A model generated the notes under the pieces. That model was given only the letters and a program-made list of their open reading frames with translations, searched no databases and was not told the origin of the DNA. A DNA stretch of 60,047 nucleotides from a virus, in the IMG/VR virus record IMGVR_UViG_3300000101_000017, positions 1-60,047 of that record; one strand, given 5' to 3'. Of the stretch, positions 1 through 7,116 are shown in pieces; positions within the stretch are counted from its first letter, which is position 1, and each line of letters begins with the position of its first letter. Made by a program: the position numbers and the translations under genes.

Positions 1-1
1 T

Positions 2-1234
2 ATATATGTTACAGATACCAAAAAAGTTTGGGTAGGCGATGGGTCTACAGTAGGTGGGGTTGAGTTTGCACTTAGTAGCAACTTACAAAACGTTGTTGAA
101 GATGTATCACCACAACTAGGTGGTAACTTAGATTTAAACAGTAACAATATTGTTGGTGTAGGTAATATTAATGTTACCGGCACAATCACAGCGTCTGGAA
201 ACATTAACTTAGGTGATGGTTCAGGTAGTGATCAAATTAGTGTAGGCGGTGAACTTACAGGTGGACTAGTTCCAAGTGCTAACGGAGCATATGATATTGG
301 TACAACTGCTTTACGTTGGAATACACTAAACGCAAATAGTGCAAATATTTCAGGACAGATAGATGCTGGCGCTATTAATGCAAACGTAGTTGCAGATGAC
401 TCGAGCATTATGGTAAATGTTAGTAATAATATATTCACAGGAGCATTTGCAGGTAACGTAACAGGTAGTGTTTTAGGTAACGTAACTGGATATCATACAG
501 GTGATGTTACAGGTAGTGTCTTTGCAGACAATAGTACTTTACTAGTAGATGCAGTTGCAGGAAATATTCCAAGTGCTAATATTAGTGGCACACTAACAAA
601 TAATTTAACTGGTGATGCTACTGGTAATCATTCAGGTACATTTACAGGTGAAGTAATTGGTAGCGTATTTTCAGATGATTCATCTGTTTTAGTAGATGCT
701 GTTGCAGGTAAAATTGTAGGTGCTTATGAAAACGGTGTTAGTGTTATTAGCAGTGCTAATATTACATCAGCAACTTTAAATGCTATAGGGTCTGATACGA
801 ACGGTACTGTTATAATACAAAACAATAGTAGTTCTGCACTTGCTGATCAAGCTAACTTAGGTAGAATATTATATAGAGAAAATGAAAATACACCATACTG
901 GACAGTTGGTGTTACAAAAGATTATTACACTATGTTTCCTAATCCAACTGGAACTGCTGATTACACAAAATTTGCACAAGTTTGGAAAAACGGTAAATTC
1001 CAAATAGGTGGCGAAGCTGGTGGAAGTGGATTTGTTGGTTGGGAAAGAGAACCAGCGGCAACACTAGAAGTAACAGGTAATGTTAAAGTTAATGGTGCGT
1101 TTGAACTGCTTTTAGGTAACATGACAACTACACAACGTGATGCACTAACAGCCGCAAACGGTATGATTGTGTACAACACAACTGATAATAAGTTCCAAGG
1201 CTACGAAAACGGCTCTTGGGCCAACTTAATCTAA
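2..1234 (+). CDS. Tail fibre-like virion protein, 3' part (5' end outside window)
   Basis: The frame is open from the first bases of the window to the TAA at 1232-1234, so the gene begins to the left and about 410 C-terminal residues are visible. The protein is rich in Gly, Asn, Thr, Ser and Val. It has two close copies of a fibre repeat, GSVFADNSTLLVDAVAGNI and GSVFSDDSSVLVDAVAGKI, plus a more diverged copy (VVADDSSIMVNV). It ends in a segment (MTTTQRDALTAANGMIVYNT... YENGSWANLI) of a type common at the ends of phage fibre and appendage proteins. The segment AYDIGTTALRWNTLNA resembles the GT.ALK(F/W)RNIYA segments in the minus-strand fibre genes further right, which supports a structural role. 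It is probably a distal fibre or baseplate appendage. The receptor cannot be inferred. The ATG at 410 is internal and should not be taken as the start. Confidence 0.75.
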   Translation: MYVTDTKKVWVGDGSTVGGVEFALSSNLQNVVEDVSPQLGGNLDLNSNNIVGVGNINVTGTITASGNINLGDGSGSDQISVGGELTGGLVPSANGAYDIGTTALRWNTLNANSANISGQIDAGAINANVVADDSSIMVNVSNNIFTGAFAGNVTGSVLGNVTGYHTGDVTGSVFADNSTLLVDAVAGNIPSANISGTLTNNLTGDATGNHSGTFTGEVIGSVFSDDSSVLVDAVAGKIVGAYENGVSVISSANITSATLNAIGSDTNGTVIIQNNSSSALADQANLGRILYRENENTPYWTVGVTKDYYTMFPNPTGTADYTKFAQVWKNGKFQIGGEAGGSGFVGWEREPAATLEVTGNVKVNGAFELLLGNMTTTQRDALTAANGMIVYNTTDNKFQGYENGSWANLI

Positions 1235-1250
1235 ATCTTAGATAAATTCC

Positions 1251-1258
1251 AATAAATA
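1251..1258 (+). promoter_or_regulatory. T4-late-like promoter box AATAAATA before the desaturase
   Basis: AATAAATA followed by CATTT lies 18 nt before the desaturase ATG, in a 41-nt gap. It resembles the T4 late -10 box TATAAATA and the boxes before the minus-strand structural genes (30673, 32223, 36876, 55417). A Shine-Dalgarno GTAGGAG at 1264-1270 sits between box and start. There is no -35 element, as expected for a T4-type late promoter. Confidence 0.5.
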
Positions 1259-1275
1259 CATTTGTAGGAGTACAA

Positions 1276-1911
1276 ATGGAAATTTTAATAGCAATTCTAA
1301 TTGGTATATTATGGAGCCAAGTGATCAGTCATTGGGGCGCAAGTATATTATTACACAGATACTATTGTCATAAACAATTTAATATACCGGTATGGTTTGA
1401 GACTATTGGATTGGCAATGCTAATGATAGCATGTATTCGTACACCTATTGGTTGGATTGCAAGTCACAGAATGCATCATGCACACAGTGATACTGAACAT
1501 GATCCACATGCGGCCAAGCATGTAGGCTACTGGAAAGTGCTTCTAACTACGTGGGACATTCCTAAGATACCAATGAAGTATGCTAGAGACTTATATGATA
1601 ATCCAAGATTAGTATTTTGTCATAAGCATTGGTTAAAAATATTAGTAATAGTAAATGTAGTGAGCTTTTTAATTAGTCCTTTGTTTTGGACTGCATTTTG
1701 TGCAGTACCATTTGTATTTGCTAAAATAGGATTTGGACTACTTAATACAGTAGGACACAAAGTTGAAGGTGGAGCAGATGTTCCTTGGCTTAACTTTTTT
1801 ATTGCAGGTGAAGGCTATCATAGACAACACCATAACAACTTCCGTAAAGTAAGATTGCACAAATATGATACTGCTGGATGGATTGCTGAAAAGCTATTTG
1901 TTAAAAATTAA
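1276..1911 (+). CDS. Acyl-lipid/acyl-CoA desaturase (delta-9 type), membrane di-iron
   Basis: A 211-residue membrane desaturase. The histidine boxes of the stearoyl-CoA desaturase family are present in order: HRYYCH (residues 27-32), HRMHH (64-68), the NTVGH variant of the Asn/His motif (157-161) and HRQHH (182-186). Together they would bind two irons and introduce a double bond into a membrane acyl chain. Hydrophobic segments lie at about 2-18, 44-60 and 122-155. It is shorter than typical bacterial enzymes (about 270-320 residues) because loops and termini are trimmed, but no box is missing. The start has a good Shine-Dalgarno (GTAGGAG). It shares the plus strand with the fibre gene, and its last 18 bases overlap the convergent gene at 1894-2454. 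Lipid desaturases are known in cyanophages, where they are thought to remodel host membranes. Whether this one acts on free acyl-CoA, ACP or lipid-bound chains is not visible. Confidence 0.88.
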   Translation: MEILIAILIGILWSQVISHWGASILLHRYYCHKQFNIPVWFETIGLAMLMIACIRTPIGWIASHRMHHAHSDTEHDPHAAKHVGYWKVLLTTWDIPKIPMKYARDLYDNPRLVFCHKHWLKILVIVNVVSFLISPLFWTAFCAVPFVFAKIGFGLLNTVGHKVEGGADVPWLNFFIAGEGYHRQHHNNFRKVRLHKYDTAGWIAEKLFVKN

Positions 1912-2454
1912 TTCTTCAATATAATTTATATCACCTGTATAGATAATACCTTGTATATTATCTTTCCATAGTATTTCGACAGGTTTATCATGCACTGTCC
2001 ACGAGTCAAATACATCGCTACGTGCTTGTTTAATACGTCTAAAGAAGCCTGTTCCTTTGTCTCTACTCCAAAAGAATAACTTAAATTTGTCTTTTAGTTC
2101 GTTTAACATATACATGTCTGTATCAAAGTTATCTATTTTTGCATACAAATTGTCAGTATGTTTTGTACGATAATCATTAAACAAATAGTATCTACTAAAC
2201 AGTCTACAACAGTTTTTGCTCATATTTTGAGCTCCGCTTGCCATTACAGGACGGTTTACTTTGTTATCCCAAACAACACAGTACATTGCCATAGTTTCTA
2301 GTTTAAGCCATTTATCATAATTTTCTGCAAGCCTATCAGACTTACTTTCTTCTTTCATATATTTTATAGATTGTCTAGCATTAATAAAATCTAAACTAGG
2401 TAGATTTTTGTTCTCTTGCCCATCGATAATATACGGAATAATTTTTAAGTCCAT
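1894..2454 (-). CDS. Unknown protein, possible GNAT-like acyltransferase
   Basis: A 186-residue soluble protein, last gene of the minus-strand island. The central segment (about residues 60-105), VNRPVMASGAQNMSKNCCRL followed by FSRYYLFNDYR, has the layout of the strand and post-strand region of small GNAT-like proteins in marine phages (substrate contact, then 'R.YY..pe.R'). No clear acetyl-CoA P-loop (Q/R-x-x-G-x-G/A) is seen, so acyltransferase activity is only a suggestion. Its start overlaps the end of the upstream flavodoxin/methyltransferase gene by 10 bases, and its 3' end overlaps the convergent desaturase by 18 bases. The gene is clearly coding by its packing; its function is unproven. 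Confidence 0.6.
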   Translation of the reverse strand: MDLKIIPYIIDGQENKNLPSLDFINARQSIKYMKEESKSDRLAENYDKWLKLETMAMYCVVWDNKVNRPVMASGAQNMSKNCCRLFSRYYLFNDYRTKHTDNLYAKIDNFDTDMYMLNELKDKFKLFFWSRDKGTGFFRRIKQARSDVFDSWTVHDKPVEILWKDNIQGIIYTGDINYIEELIFNK

Positions 2455-3728
2455 ATGTGTGCTATCTTTCGTCTACCTGAAAATACATTTGCTTCTACTA
2501 CCCAATCTTTGTAATTGTAAGCGTCAGCATACATATGAAGGTCTTGTTCTATTGTATTCAGTTGCATATTAGGTAACCATTTATCAGTATCTTGTATCAA
2601 ACAAGGTTCTTGTATAATTGCATGACTAGCATTATATTCTTTAAATGTAACATTATTAAATAGTGTCATATGATTTTGGGGATCATATAAAAGAACTCCG
2701 CTCCATATTACACAGTCAACATCAAAGTCTACAGGATTTGAATCGTACATACTTGCACATCTGTATTCTATATTATTGTAACCTGCCCATATTTCTTTTG
2801 CATATTTTATAGGTTGCGGACTTGTGTCGTACCCCATATAGTTATAGTCTGTGTAGCCACGTTCTTGTAAGATATTATTTACTATACCTATTCTACAGCC
2901 TACGTCAACAATACCTTTAATATTATTGTCAATAATGATATCTGCTTGTTTTTCAAAAATACAACGTGCCTCTGGAGTATCTAAATAGTCCATGCTACGT
3001 AATTTGTAATCTTCTTTTAGTGGAACTTCGACTATATCTTTTGCATTATTATCAATACGAGGCCAAGGCATTCCGTTTACTCTGTATATAGGCTTCATTT
3101 CATAGCGCCAGGCTATATCCCATTCATTATACGATTTAAGCCACGTTAGACTGCTATATTCTTCGTTACAGCGTGTCTTTGTACTACTTGGCACATAAGT
3201 ACCCAGAAAACTCTCAACCGCACTGTAGACGCTTTTAACAGCGTTAATACCACCCGGAATAACCGTTTTCCAAGAATCATTGATTAAATGGCATTCTTTT
3301 ACCTTTGATCCTAATTTTTCTAAGAGTTGTGTAGTCATATCAAAGTGTCTGCCGCCGTTTGGAGCATACTTAGTTGGAGTAAATGTAACTACAAATATAG
3401 GCTTATCTGTAATAGCATAGTCTGTACCTAGATTTGCATTGAACTTTGCTTTAACTACTAACCAATCCATTGCATTTTTAAAACCGGCACAATAATGACT
3501 AGTTGCTTCACTTATAGCAAATATCAATACATCTGCATCATTTAACTTTTTAACAAACTGTTCTACACTATTAGGTACATTTCCATCGCTTTTATTACTA
3601 TTACAAATAGGCATATTAAAATCTAACATACCAAAGACTTCCATATCTAATTTCTCTTGTAATAATTTTAAGCCACGTGTCTGTAAACTATTGTCTGCAT
3701 AACTAAAACTTATTCCTACTACTTTCAT
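2445..3728 (-). CDS. Fusion: FMN-reductase-like flavodoxin fold + SAM-dependent methyltransferase
   Basis: A 427-residue, two-domain protein. Residues 1 to about 180 look like an NADPH-dependent FMN reductase: a first strand with phosphate-loop region (VVGISFSYADNSLQTRG, 3-19), a strand before the flavin loop (ADVLIFAISEATSHYCAGFK, 65-84) and the family-typical FKNAMDWL helix (83-90). Residues about 255-427 form a Rossmann methyltransferase: motif I VDVGCRIG (274-281), an acidic residue after strand 2 (D301), and a motif IV-like strand DCVIWSGVLLYDP (338-350). This pairing in one chain is unusual. Flavin reduction and methyl transfer could act successively on an island product. The ATG overlaps the stop of a 42-codon ORF upstream (ATGA), consistent with coupled translation. 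The substrate is unknown. Confidence 0.78.
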   Translation of the reverse strand: MKVVGISFSYADNSLQTRGLKLLQEKLDMEVFGMLDFNMPICNSNKSDGNVPNSVEQFVKKLNDADVLIFAISEATSHYCAGFKNAMDWLVVKAKFNANLGTDYAITDKPIFVVTFTPTKYAPNGGRHFDMTTQLLEKLGSKVKECHLINDSWKTVIPGGINAVKSVYSAVESFLGTYVPSSTKTRCNEEYSSLTWLKSYNEWDIAWRYEMKPIYRVNGMPWPRIDNNAKDIVEVPLKEDYKLRSMDYLDTPEARCIFEKQADIIIDNNIKGIVDVGCRIGIVNNILQERGYTDYNYMGYDTSPQPIKYAKEIWAGYNNIEYRCASMYDSNPVDFDVDCVIWSGVLLYDPQNHMTLFNNVTFKEYNASHAIIQEPCLIQDTDKWLPNMQLNTIEQDLHMYADAYNYKDWVVEANVFSGRRKIAHIWT

Positions 3729-3853
3729 ACTATATAACTCTCTAAATCTGGAGCCGATATTCCTTGTTTGTTTAATTGAAGCTTCCTAGCCCAAACACTA
3801 ACAGTATCTAAATTATAGTTTAGATCAAGTGCTTTACCCCATTTCAGTTGCAT
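3725..3853 (-). CDS. Small translationally coupled ORF, 42 aa, unknown
   Basis: This ORF fills what would otherwise be the only gap between two island genes. Its ATG (3851-3853) lies inside the last codons of the TauD-like gene at 3844, and its TGA (3725-3727) overlaps the ATG of the flavodoxin/methyltransferase gene. The same overlapping start-stop pattern joins most island genes. The product begins MQLKWGKALDLNYNLDTVSV and continues with a basic helical segment (WARKLQLNKQ). It contains no cysteine and shows no signal peptide. I recognise no family. It could be a small partner protein or the tail of a decayed gene. The Shine-Dalgarno is weak, so coupling would have to carry initiation. Confidence 0.5.
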   Translation of the reverse strand: MQLKWGKALDLNYNLDTVSVWARKLQLNKQGISAPDLESYIV

Positions 3854-4644
3854 ACTCTTTTGTAGTCGCAAGCTACTCTCCATAACAGCCTATCGCCCAT
3901 AACAGGGGTGCGTCTATGTAAAGTAGTAAACTGATCCATCAATAACAAATCGCCTTCTTGAAAAACATGATGTGTCTGATAACAGCTTTTAAATATAATA
4001 GGCTTTAGTCGTTCAATAATTTCTTTATGGTCTACTTGTTTTTTTCCTTCCCATGCTTTTATAATAAAGTGGTAAGGAAAGTAGAAATAGTCTTTGCCTG
4101 TATGCGGATGCTGTCCTACTAACGATCTAATACTACCTTTGTTCTTGCTCATAAATTCAAGCTCAGGATCATCTTCATCTAAATGGTACATTGTATCGTT
4201 TTGAAACTTTAATCTGATTGTAATACTACGCCAATAGTCTTGTTCGTCTTTAGACAAATCGTAAAAAGGATCACTTGTATTACAAATGCTTAATGTAGTA
4301 TTAGGATCACCTTTAATACAATATAATGCAATAAGTATTTTATCTATAAGGTGCCTACTATTTCCGTTTGAGTGCCAACCAAGTTCGCCTCCGCCAAACA
4401 TTCCTAGTTTATTCCCTTGCTCGTCCTTGCGATCAGAAACTAAAAATAGTTCCGGATGTTCCTTAGGATTCATAAACAATCCTGGTGCTTCACATTCACC
4501 TATACGTTTGAAAAATTCTACAATTTGTGCTTCAGTAAACTGTTGTTCGTGATGTATTGAAAGACCTTGTGTTTGTATTTTGTTTACAAGATCTCTTAGT
4601 TGTTCATCATTATAATCATAAACTTGAAATATCATCTGTACCAT
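3844..4644 (-). CDS. TauD/TfdA-like 2-oxoglutarate/Fe(II) dioxygenase with HxN in place of HxD
   Basis: A 266-residue protein with the double-stranded beta-helix layout of the TauD family: a proximal metal motif after a Gly-rich loop (GELGWHSNG, His91-Ser-Asn93), a product-side strand GDLLLMDQFTTLHRR with the distal His243, and Arg256 (LLWRVACDY) placed to bind 2-oxoglutarate. The usual carboxylate of HxD/E is replaced by Asn93. The related gene at 5348-6214 has the same change (HAN), so it is not a sequencing slip. Typical members hydroxylate small substrates such as taurine or amino acids. With HxN, altered metal geometry, halogenase-like chemistry or loss of activity are all possible. It overlaps the upstream oxygenase by 29 bases. 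Confidence 0.8.
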   Translation of the reverse strand: MVQMIFQVYDYNDEQLRDLVNKIQTQGLSIHHEQQFTEAQIVEFFKRIGECEAPGLFMNPKEHPELFLVSDRKDEQGNKLGMFGGGELGWHSNGNSRHLIDKILIALYCIKGDPNTTLSICNTSDPFYDLSKDEQDYWRSITIRLKFQNDTMYHLDEDDPELEFMSKNKGSIRSLVGQHPHTGKDYFYFPYHFIIKAWEGKKQVDHKEIIERLKPIIFKSCYQTHHVFQEGDLLLMDQFTTLHRRTPVMGDRLLWRVACDYKRVCN

Positions 4645-5227
4645 CCAAACTAAACATTAATGCAATTCTAGGTTTGTCACTCATATTAACAACTGCATGG
4701 GCATATCCTATATTAAGGAAATTTGCTGTTCCATCTGTTAAATTATATGCTTCTAACTTACCATCTCTTTTAAATAAGTTCACTACATTACTACCACCAT
4801 ACACAGGTACAATACATCTTACAGCATATGAAACATCATAATCAACGTGAAACGGTATTGTTTTTCCTGGTGCTAGTTTTGTAATTCTAATCCGACTTGC
4901 TGGTGATTTTAATTGTGTAACTATTTCCTCAAAGTAACTGCCAAGATAGTCTTCTGTAGGAACATTATAAAGGTGCTCTTCTCGGCGTCTTAGACGCTCC
5001 TTAATGCTGGCTGTATGCGGTAATACTTCACTAGGCGTAGTTAGGTTTATCTGTTCAAAGTTATCGTATACATCCTTAACTAAGTCTTCGTGGTTCATAC
5101 ACAGCCCAGGGTTTGCTGTACGTACATCAACAAATTTTCCTGCAAGTGTATCTGTAGCCTGTCTTAATTTTTGCAGATCTATATTCAACCCCAAATTAGC
5201 AATAGTTGGTAAGTTTTTCTTATTCAT
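4616..5227 (-). CDS. Aspartyl/asparaginyl beta-hydroxylase-like 2OG-Fe(II) oxygenase
   Basis: A 203-residue cupin-fold oxygenase. Metal and cosubstrate residues are in the expected order: HxD at His127-Val-Asp129 (IPFHVDYD), distal His177 in NIGYAHAVVN, and Arg187 (KPRIALMFSL) for 2-oxoglutarate. The Arg ten residues after the distal His is typical of the aspartyl/asparaginyl hydroxylase branch. It starts behind a strong TAGGAGATATTATG signal, and the same 13 bases (AGGAGATATTATG) occur again just upstream within a decayed oxygenase fragment. It is one of six oxygenase-like genes in the island. Substrate unknown. Confidence 0.78.
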   Translation of the reverse strand: MNKKNLPTIANLGLNIDLQKLRQATDTLAGKFVDVRTANPGLCMNHEDLVKDVYDNFEQINLTTPSEVLPHTASIKERLRRREEHLYNVPTEDYLGSYFEEIVTQLKSPASRIRITKLAPGKTIPFHVDYDVSYAVRCIVPVYGGSNVVNLFKRDGKLEAYNLTDGTANFLNIGYAHAVVNMSDKPRIALMFSLDGTDDISSL

Positions 5228-5235
5228 AATATCTC

Positions 5236-5337
5236 CTACAACACATAATCAATTAGCATAATATCTCCTGGCTTCCAAATATGCTTATATGTATACTTAT
5301 CGGAGCATACCCAATCGTTCCATATAGTCTGATAAAA
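5236..5337 (-). pseudogene. Remnant of a TauD-like oxygenase C-terminal region
   Basis: Between stops at 5338-5340 and 5236-5238 lies an open stretch of 33 codons with no usable start. It reads FYQTIWNDWVCSDKYTY followed by KHIWKPGDIMLIDYVL. This aligns with the strand before the distal histidine in the neighbouring TauD-like protein (YQTHHVFQEGDLLLMDQFTT). The pattern H-(V/I)-(F/W)-x-(E/P)-G-D-(L/I)-(L/M)-L-(M/I)-D is shared, and then the frame stops just before the His would come. I read this as the decayed end of a third oxygenase gene in tandem. The gap between 5228 and 5347 holds nothing else that I can support apart from the next gene's ribosome binding site. Confidence 0.55.
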
Positions 5338-5347
5338 TTATTGTGTC

Positions 5348-6214
5348 TCATTGAAAAATTACTGGCGTATAATTAGAAACTGCTTTTGAATAATCAAAAG
5401 CTGTTCGCCATAATTGCCTTTCTTTGTTTTTAATTGCTGATCGTCTATGACTAGTTGTCAACTGATCCATAAAAAGTAAATCACCTTTTCTAAAAACATG
5501 GTGGAACATATACTTAGAACGTGTAATTACTTTATATAAATTATCTTTGAATTCGTTAAAGTTCTCTATTTCTTTGCCATCTTTGTAATATGCTTTATAC
5601 AAATATATAAACATAGGATAAAAATATTCTCTACCACTTACAGGATGTAGTGCAACTAAAGGACGTCTATCTATTGTTTCATTATAGTGTTCTTGTCCTG
5701 TTCTAAATTTTTCTTCACCAGCTGTTTGATATGCTTTACTATAAACACCGTCATCTCTCCAAATTGGTTCTGCAACTCCTTTTGAATTATTTAGGTTAAT
5801 ATCTATACCACGGTAGTATTCTTTTTCTTGTTCTGACAATTCTTCAAATGCGTTGCATTGGTCAACTATAGATAAAACTGTATCAATACATTCTGTTTCA
5901 CAATATAATCCTACACATATTTCGTCAAAGTTATAACGCCCTGTGCCGTTAGCATGCCATTCTAATTCTGTAGGGCCAAACATACCTATTGCTTTTCCGT
6001 CTACTATTGCTCCGGATACAATACTAATTTGAGGACTGTCTTCGGGATTCATAAAATAATCTAATTCTTCTACTTTTCCCATTCTAGCACAGGCTTGGGC
6101 TAGTTCTTGTCTAGTTAATTTTTGATCGTGTAATACTGCTGATCCATTATTAACAATTTTATTAACTAACTGTTGTATTTCTTCCTCAGTATAATCTAAA
6201 ATATTCTTATCCAT
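5348..6214 (-). CDS. TauD/TfdA-like dioxygenase paralogue, HxN variant
   Basis: A paralogue of the protein at 3844-4644. I place the start at the ATG at 6212-6214 (288 residues) rather than the upstream ATG at 6250. It has GAGGA nearby, forms a TAATG overlap with the aminotransferase stop, and begins like its paralogue (MDKNILDYTEEE versus MIFQVYDYNDEQ). In this numbering the metal motif is His87-Ala-Asn89 (ELEWHANGTGRY), the distal His is 256 (TTSHRR) and the 2OG Arg is 270 (LWRTAFDY). Compared with the paralogue it carries an insertion of about 20 residues before the second half. Both proteins share a conserved FMNP(K/E)(E/D) segment and an LHP/QHP..GR/K(E/D)YF(Y) segment. Substrate unknown. 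Confidence 0.78.
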   Translation of the reverse strand: MDKNILDYTEEEIQQLVNKIVNNGSAVLHDQKLTRQELAQACARMGKVEELDYFMNPEDSPQISIVSGAIVDGKAIGMFGPTELEWHANGTGRYNFDEICVGLYCETECIDTVLSIVDQCNAFEELSEQEKEYYRGIDINLNNSKGVAEPIWRDDGVYSKAYQTAGEEKFRTGQEHYNETIDRRPLVALHPVSGREYFYPMFIYLYKAYYKDGKEIENFNEFKDNLYKVITRSKYMFHHVFRKGDLLFMDQLTTSHRRSAIKNKERQLWRTAFDYSKAVSNYTPVIFQ

Positions 6215-7116
6215 TAAATTGCTTCCTCTTGTATCAGGGGAGTAATACATATTCTTGCGTTATTATTCCATTTCATTCTTCGTCTTCTTGTATAGTAAGG
6301 ATCTTTAGTTGTAGCTAAGAAAAAACAATCTGACGCCACAAAATTGTATTGTTTACAAATTTTTAATTGTTGCTGTCTGTATCTATTCCACATATCATCG
6401 ACAGCAAATTTATCCATAATTAACGATAGTGTCTTAACACTATTGTAGTTCCAATTTTCAAACTCTTTTAATCTATGTAAAGTTGCATGTGGTTCTTTAG
6501 TATAAACTAATCCTAGTCGTTGTCCTACTAATCCAAAACCTTTTGAAAAACTAAAAAATACTTGTTCAGTATTTACAGGCACATTTATTCTTTGTATTTT
6601 TGTTGAGCTTACATATGTACAATCTAGTATTACTGGTGCTTGTATATTTCCTACATCAAAATAATTTCCATCAGCGGCACTAGGTACACTTACAAATAAA
6701 GGTTTGTTAGGATCAATATTTCCTTTTAGTGCTGACCGACCTGTTTGTTCATCCATGTGCTGTCCTGGTACATCACAAGTAACTTGTCCTGTTGTTCCTA
6801 TAATATCTGCATATTCGTATTCGCCGTAGCATAACTTTTGCCAAGGTCTTTTTTCCGTAAGTACCCAATGATGTATTGCATCCGTTGCTCCATTTACAAA
6901 ATAACAATGTTTAAAATCTTTAAGGTCAATTATATCTTTGACCCATTCTCTATGGAGTGCTTCTGCATGGTTTAAATCATTAGTAGCTTGTCCATTTCCT
7001 CTTTCATAATAGGTATCTGCTACTTTTAGATTAGTCAATAGATCTAACACGTCATTATGACATGGTACATCAATCCAAGGATTTTTTCGTAATTTATTTT
7101 TAATCACACTATCCAT
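6214..7116 (-). CDS. PLP-dependent aminotransferase, class I-like fold
   Basis: A 300-residue fold-type I PLP enzyme. Visible marks are an N-terminal phosphate-cup segment (FVNGATDAIHHW, 73-84), the Asp that contacts the pyridine nitrogen in VILDCTYV (Asp165), and the internal-aldimine lysine in SFSKGFGLVGQRLG (Lys192, with Arg200), which matches the class I aminotransferase signature S-x-S-K-x-x-G-x-x-G-x-R-x-G. It is about 80-100 residues shorter than usual, mainly at the C-terminal small domain, so either the small domain is minimal or the enzyme is a specialised subfamily. It is joined to its neighbours by 8-base (upstream) and TAATG (downstream) overlaps. A role in making or moving an amino group on the island's product is plausible; the amino donor is not visible. 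Confidence 0.75.
   Translation of the reverse strand: MDSVIKNKLRKNPWIDVPCHNDVLDLLTNLKVADTYYERGNGQATNDLNHAEALHREWVKDIIDLKDFKHCYFVNGATDAIHHWVLTEKRPWQKLCYGEYEYADIIGTTGQVTCDVPGQHMDEQTGRSALKGNIDPNKPLFVSVPSAADGNYFDVGNIQAPVILDCTYVSSTKIQRINVPVNTEQVFFSFSKGFGLVGQRLGLVYTKEPHATLHRLKEFENWNYNSVKTLSLIMDKFAVDDMWNRYRQQQLKICKQYNFVASDCFFLATTKDPYYTRRRRMKWNNNARICITPLIQEEAI

Noticed and set aside
5283-5302. GATAAGTATACATATAAGC as another copy of the repeated start-codon element
   Set aside because: It matches only in part and falls inside the oxygenase fossil, where the coding sequence (DKYTYKH) explains it.
6215-6250. An upstream ATG at 6250 for the second TauD-like protein
   Set aside because: It lies inside the aminotransferase gene, lacks a Shine-Dalgarno, and adds residues with no counterpart in the paralogue. 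The ATG at 6214 has GAGGA and a TAATG overlap.
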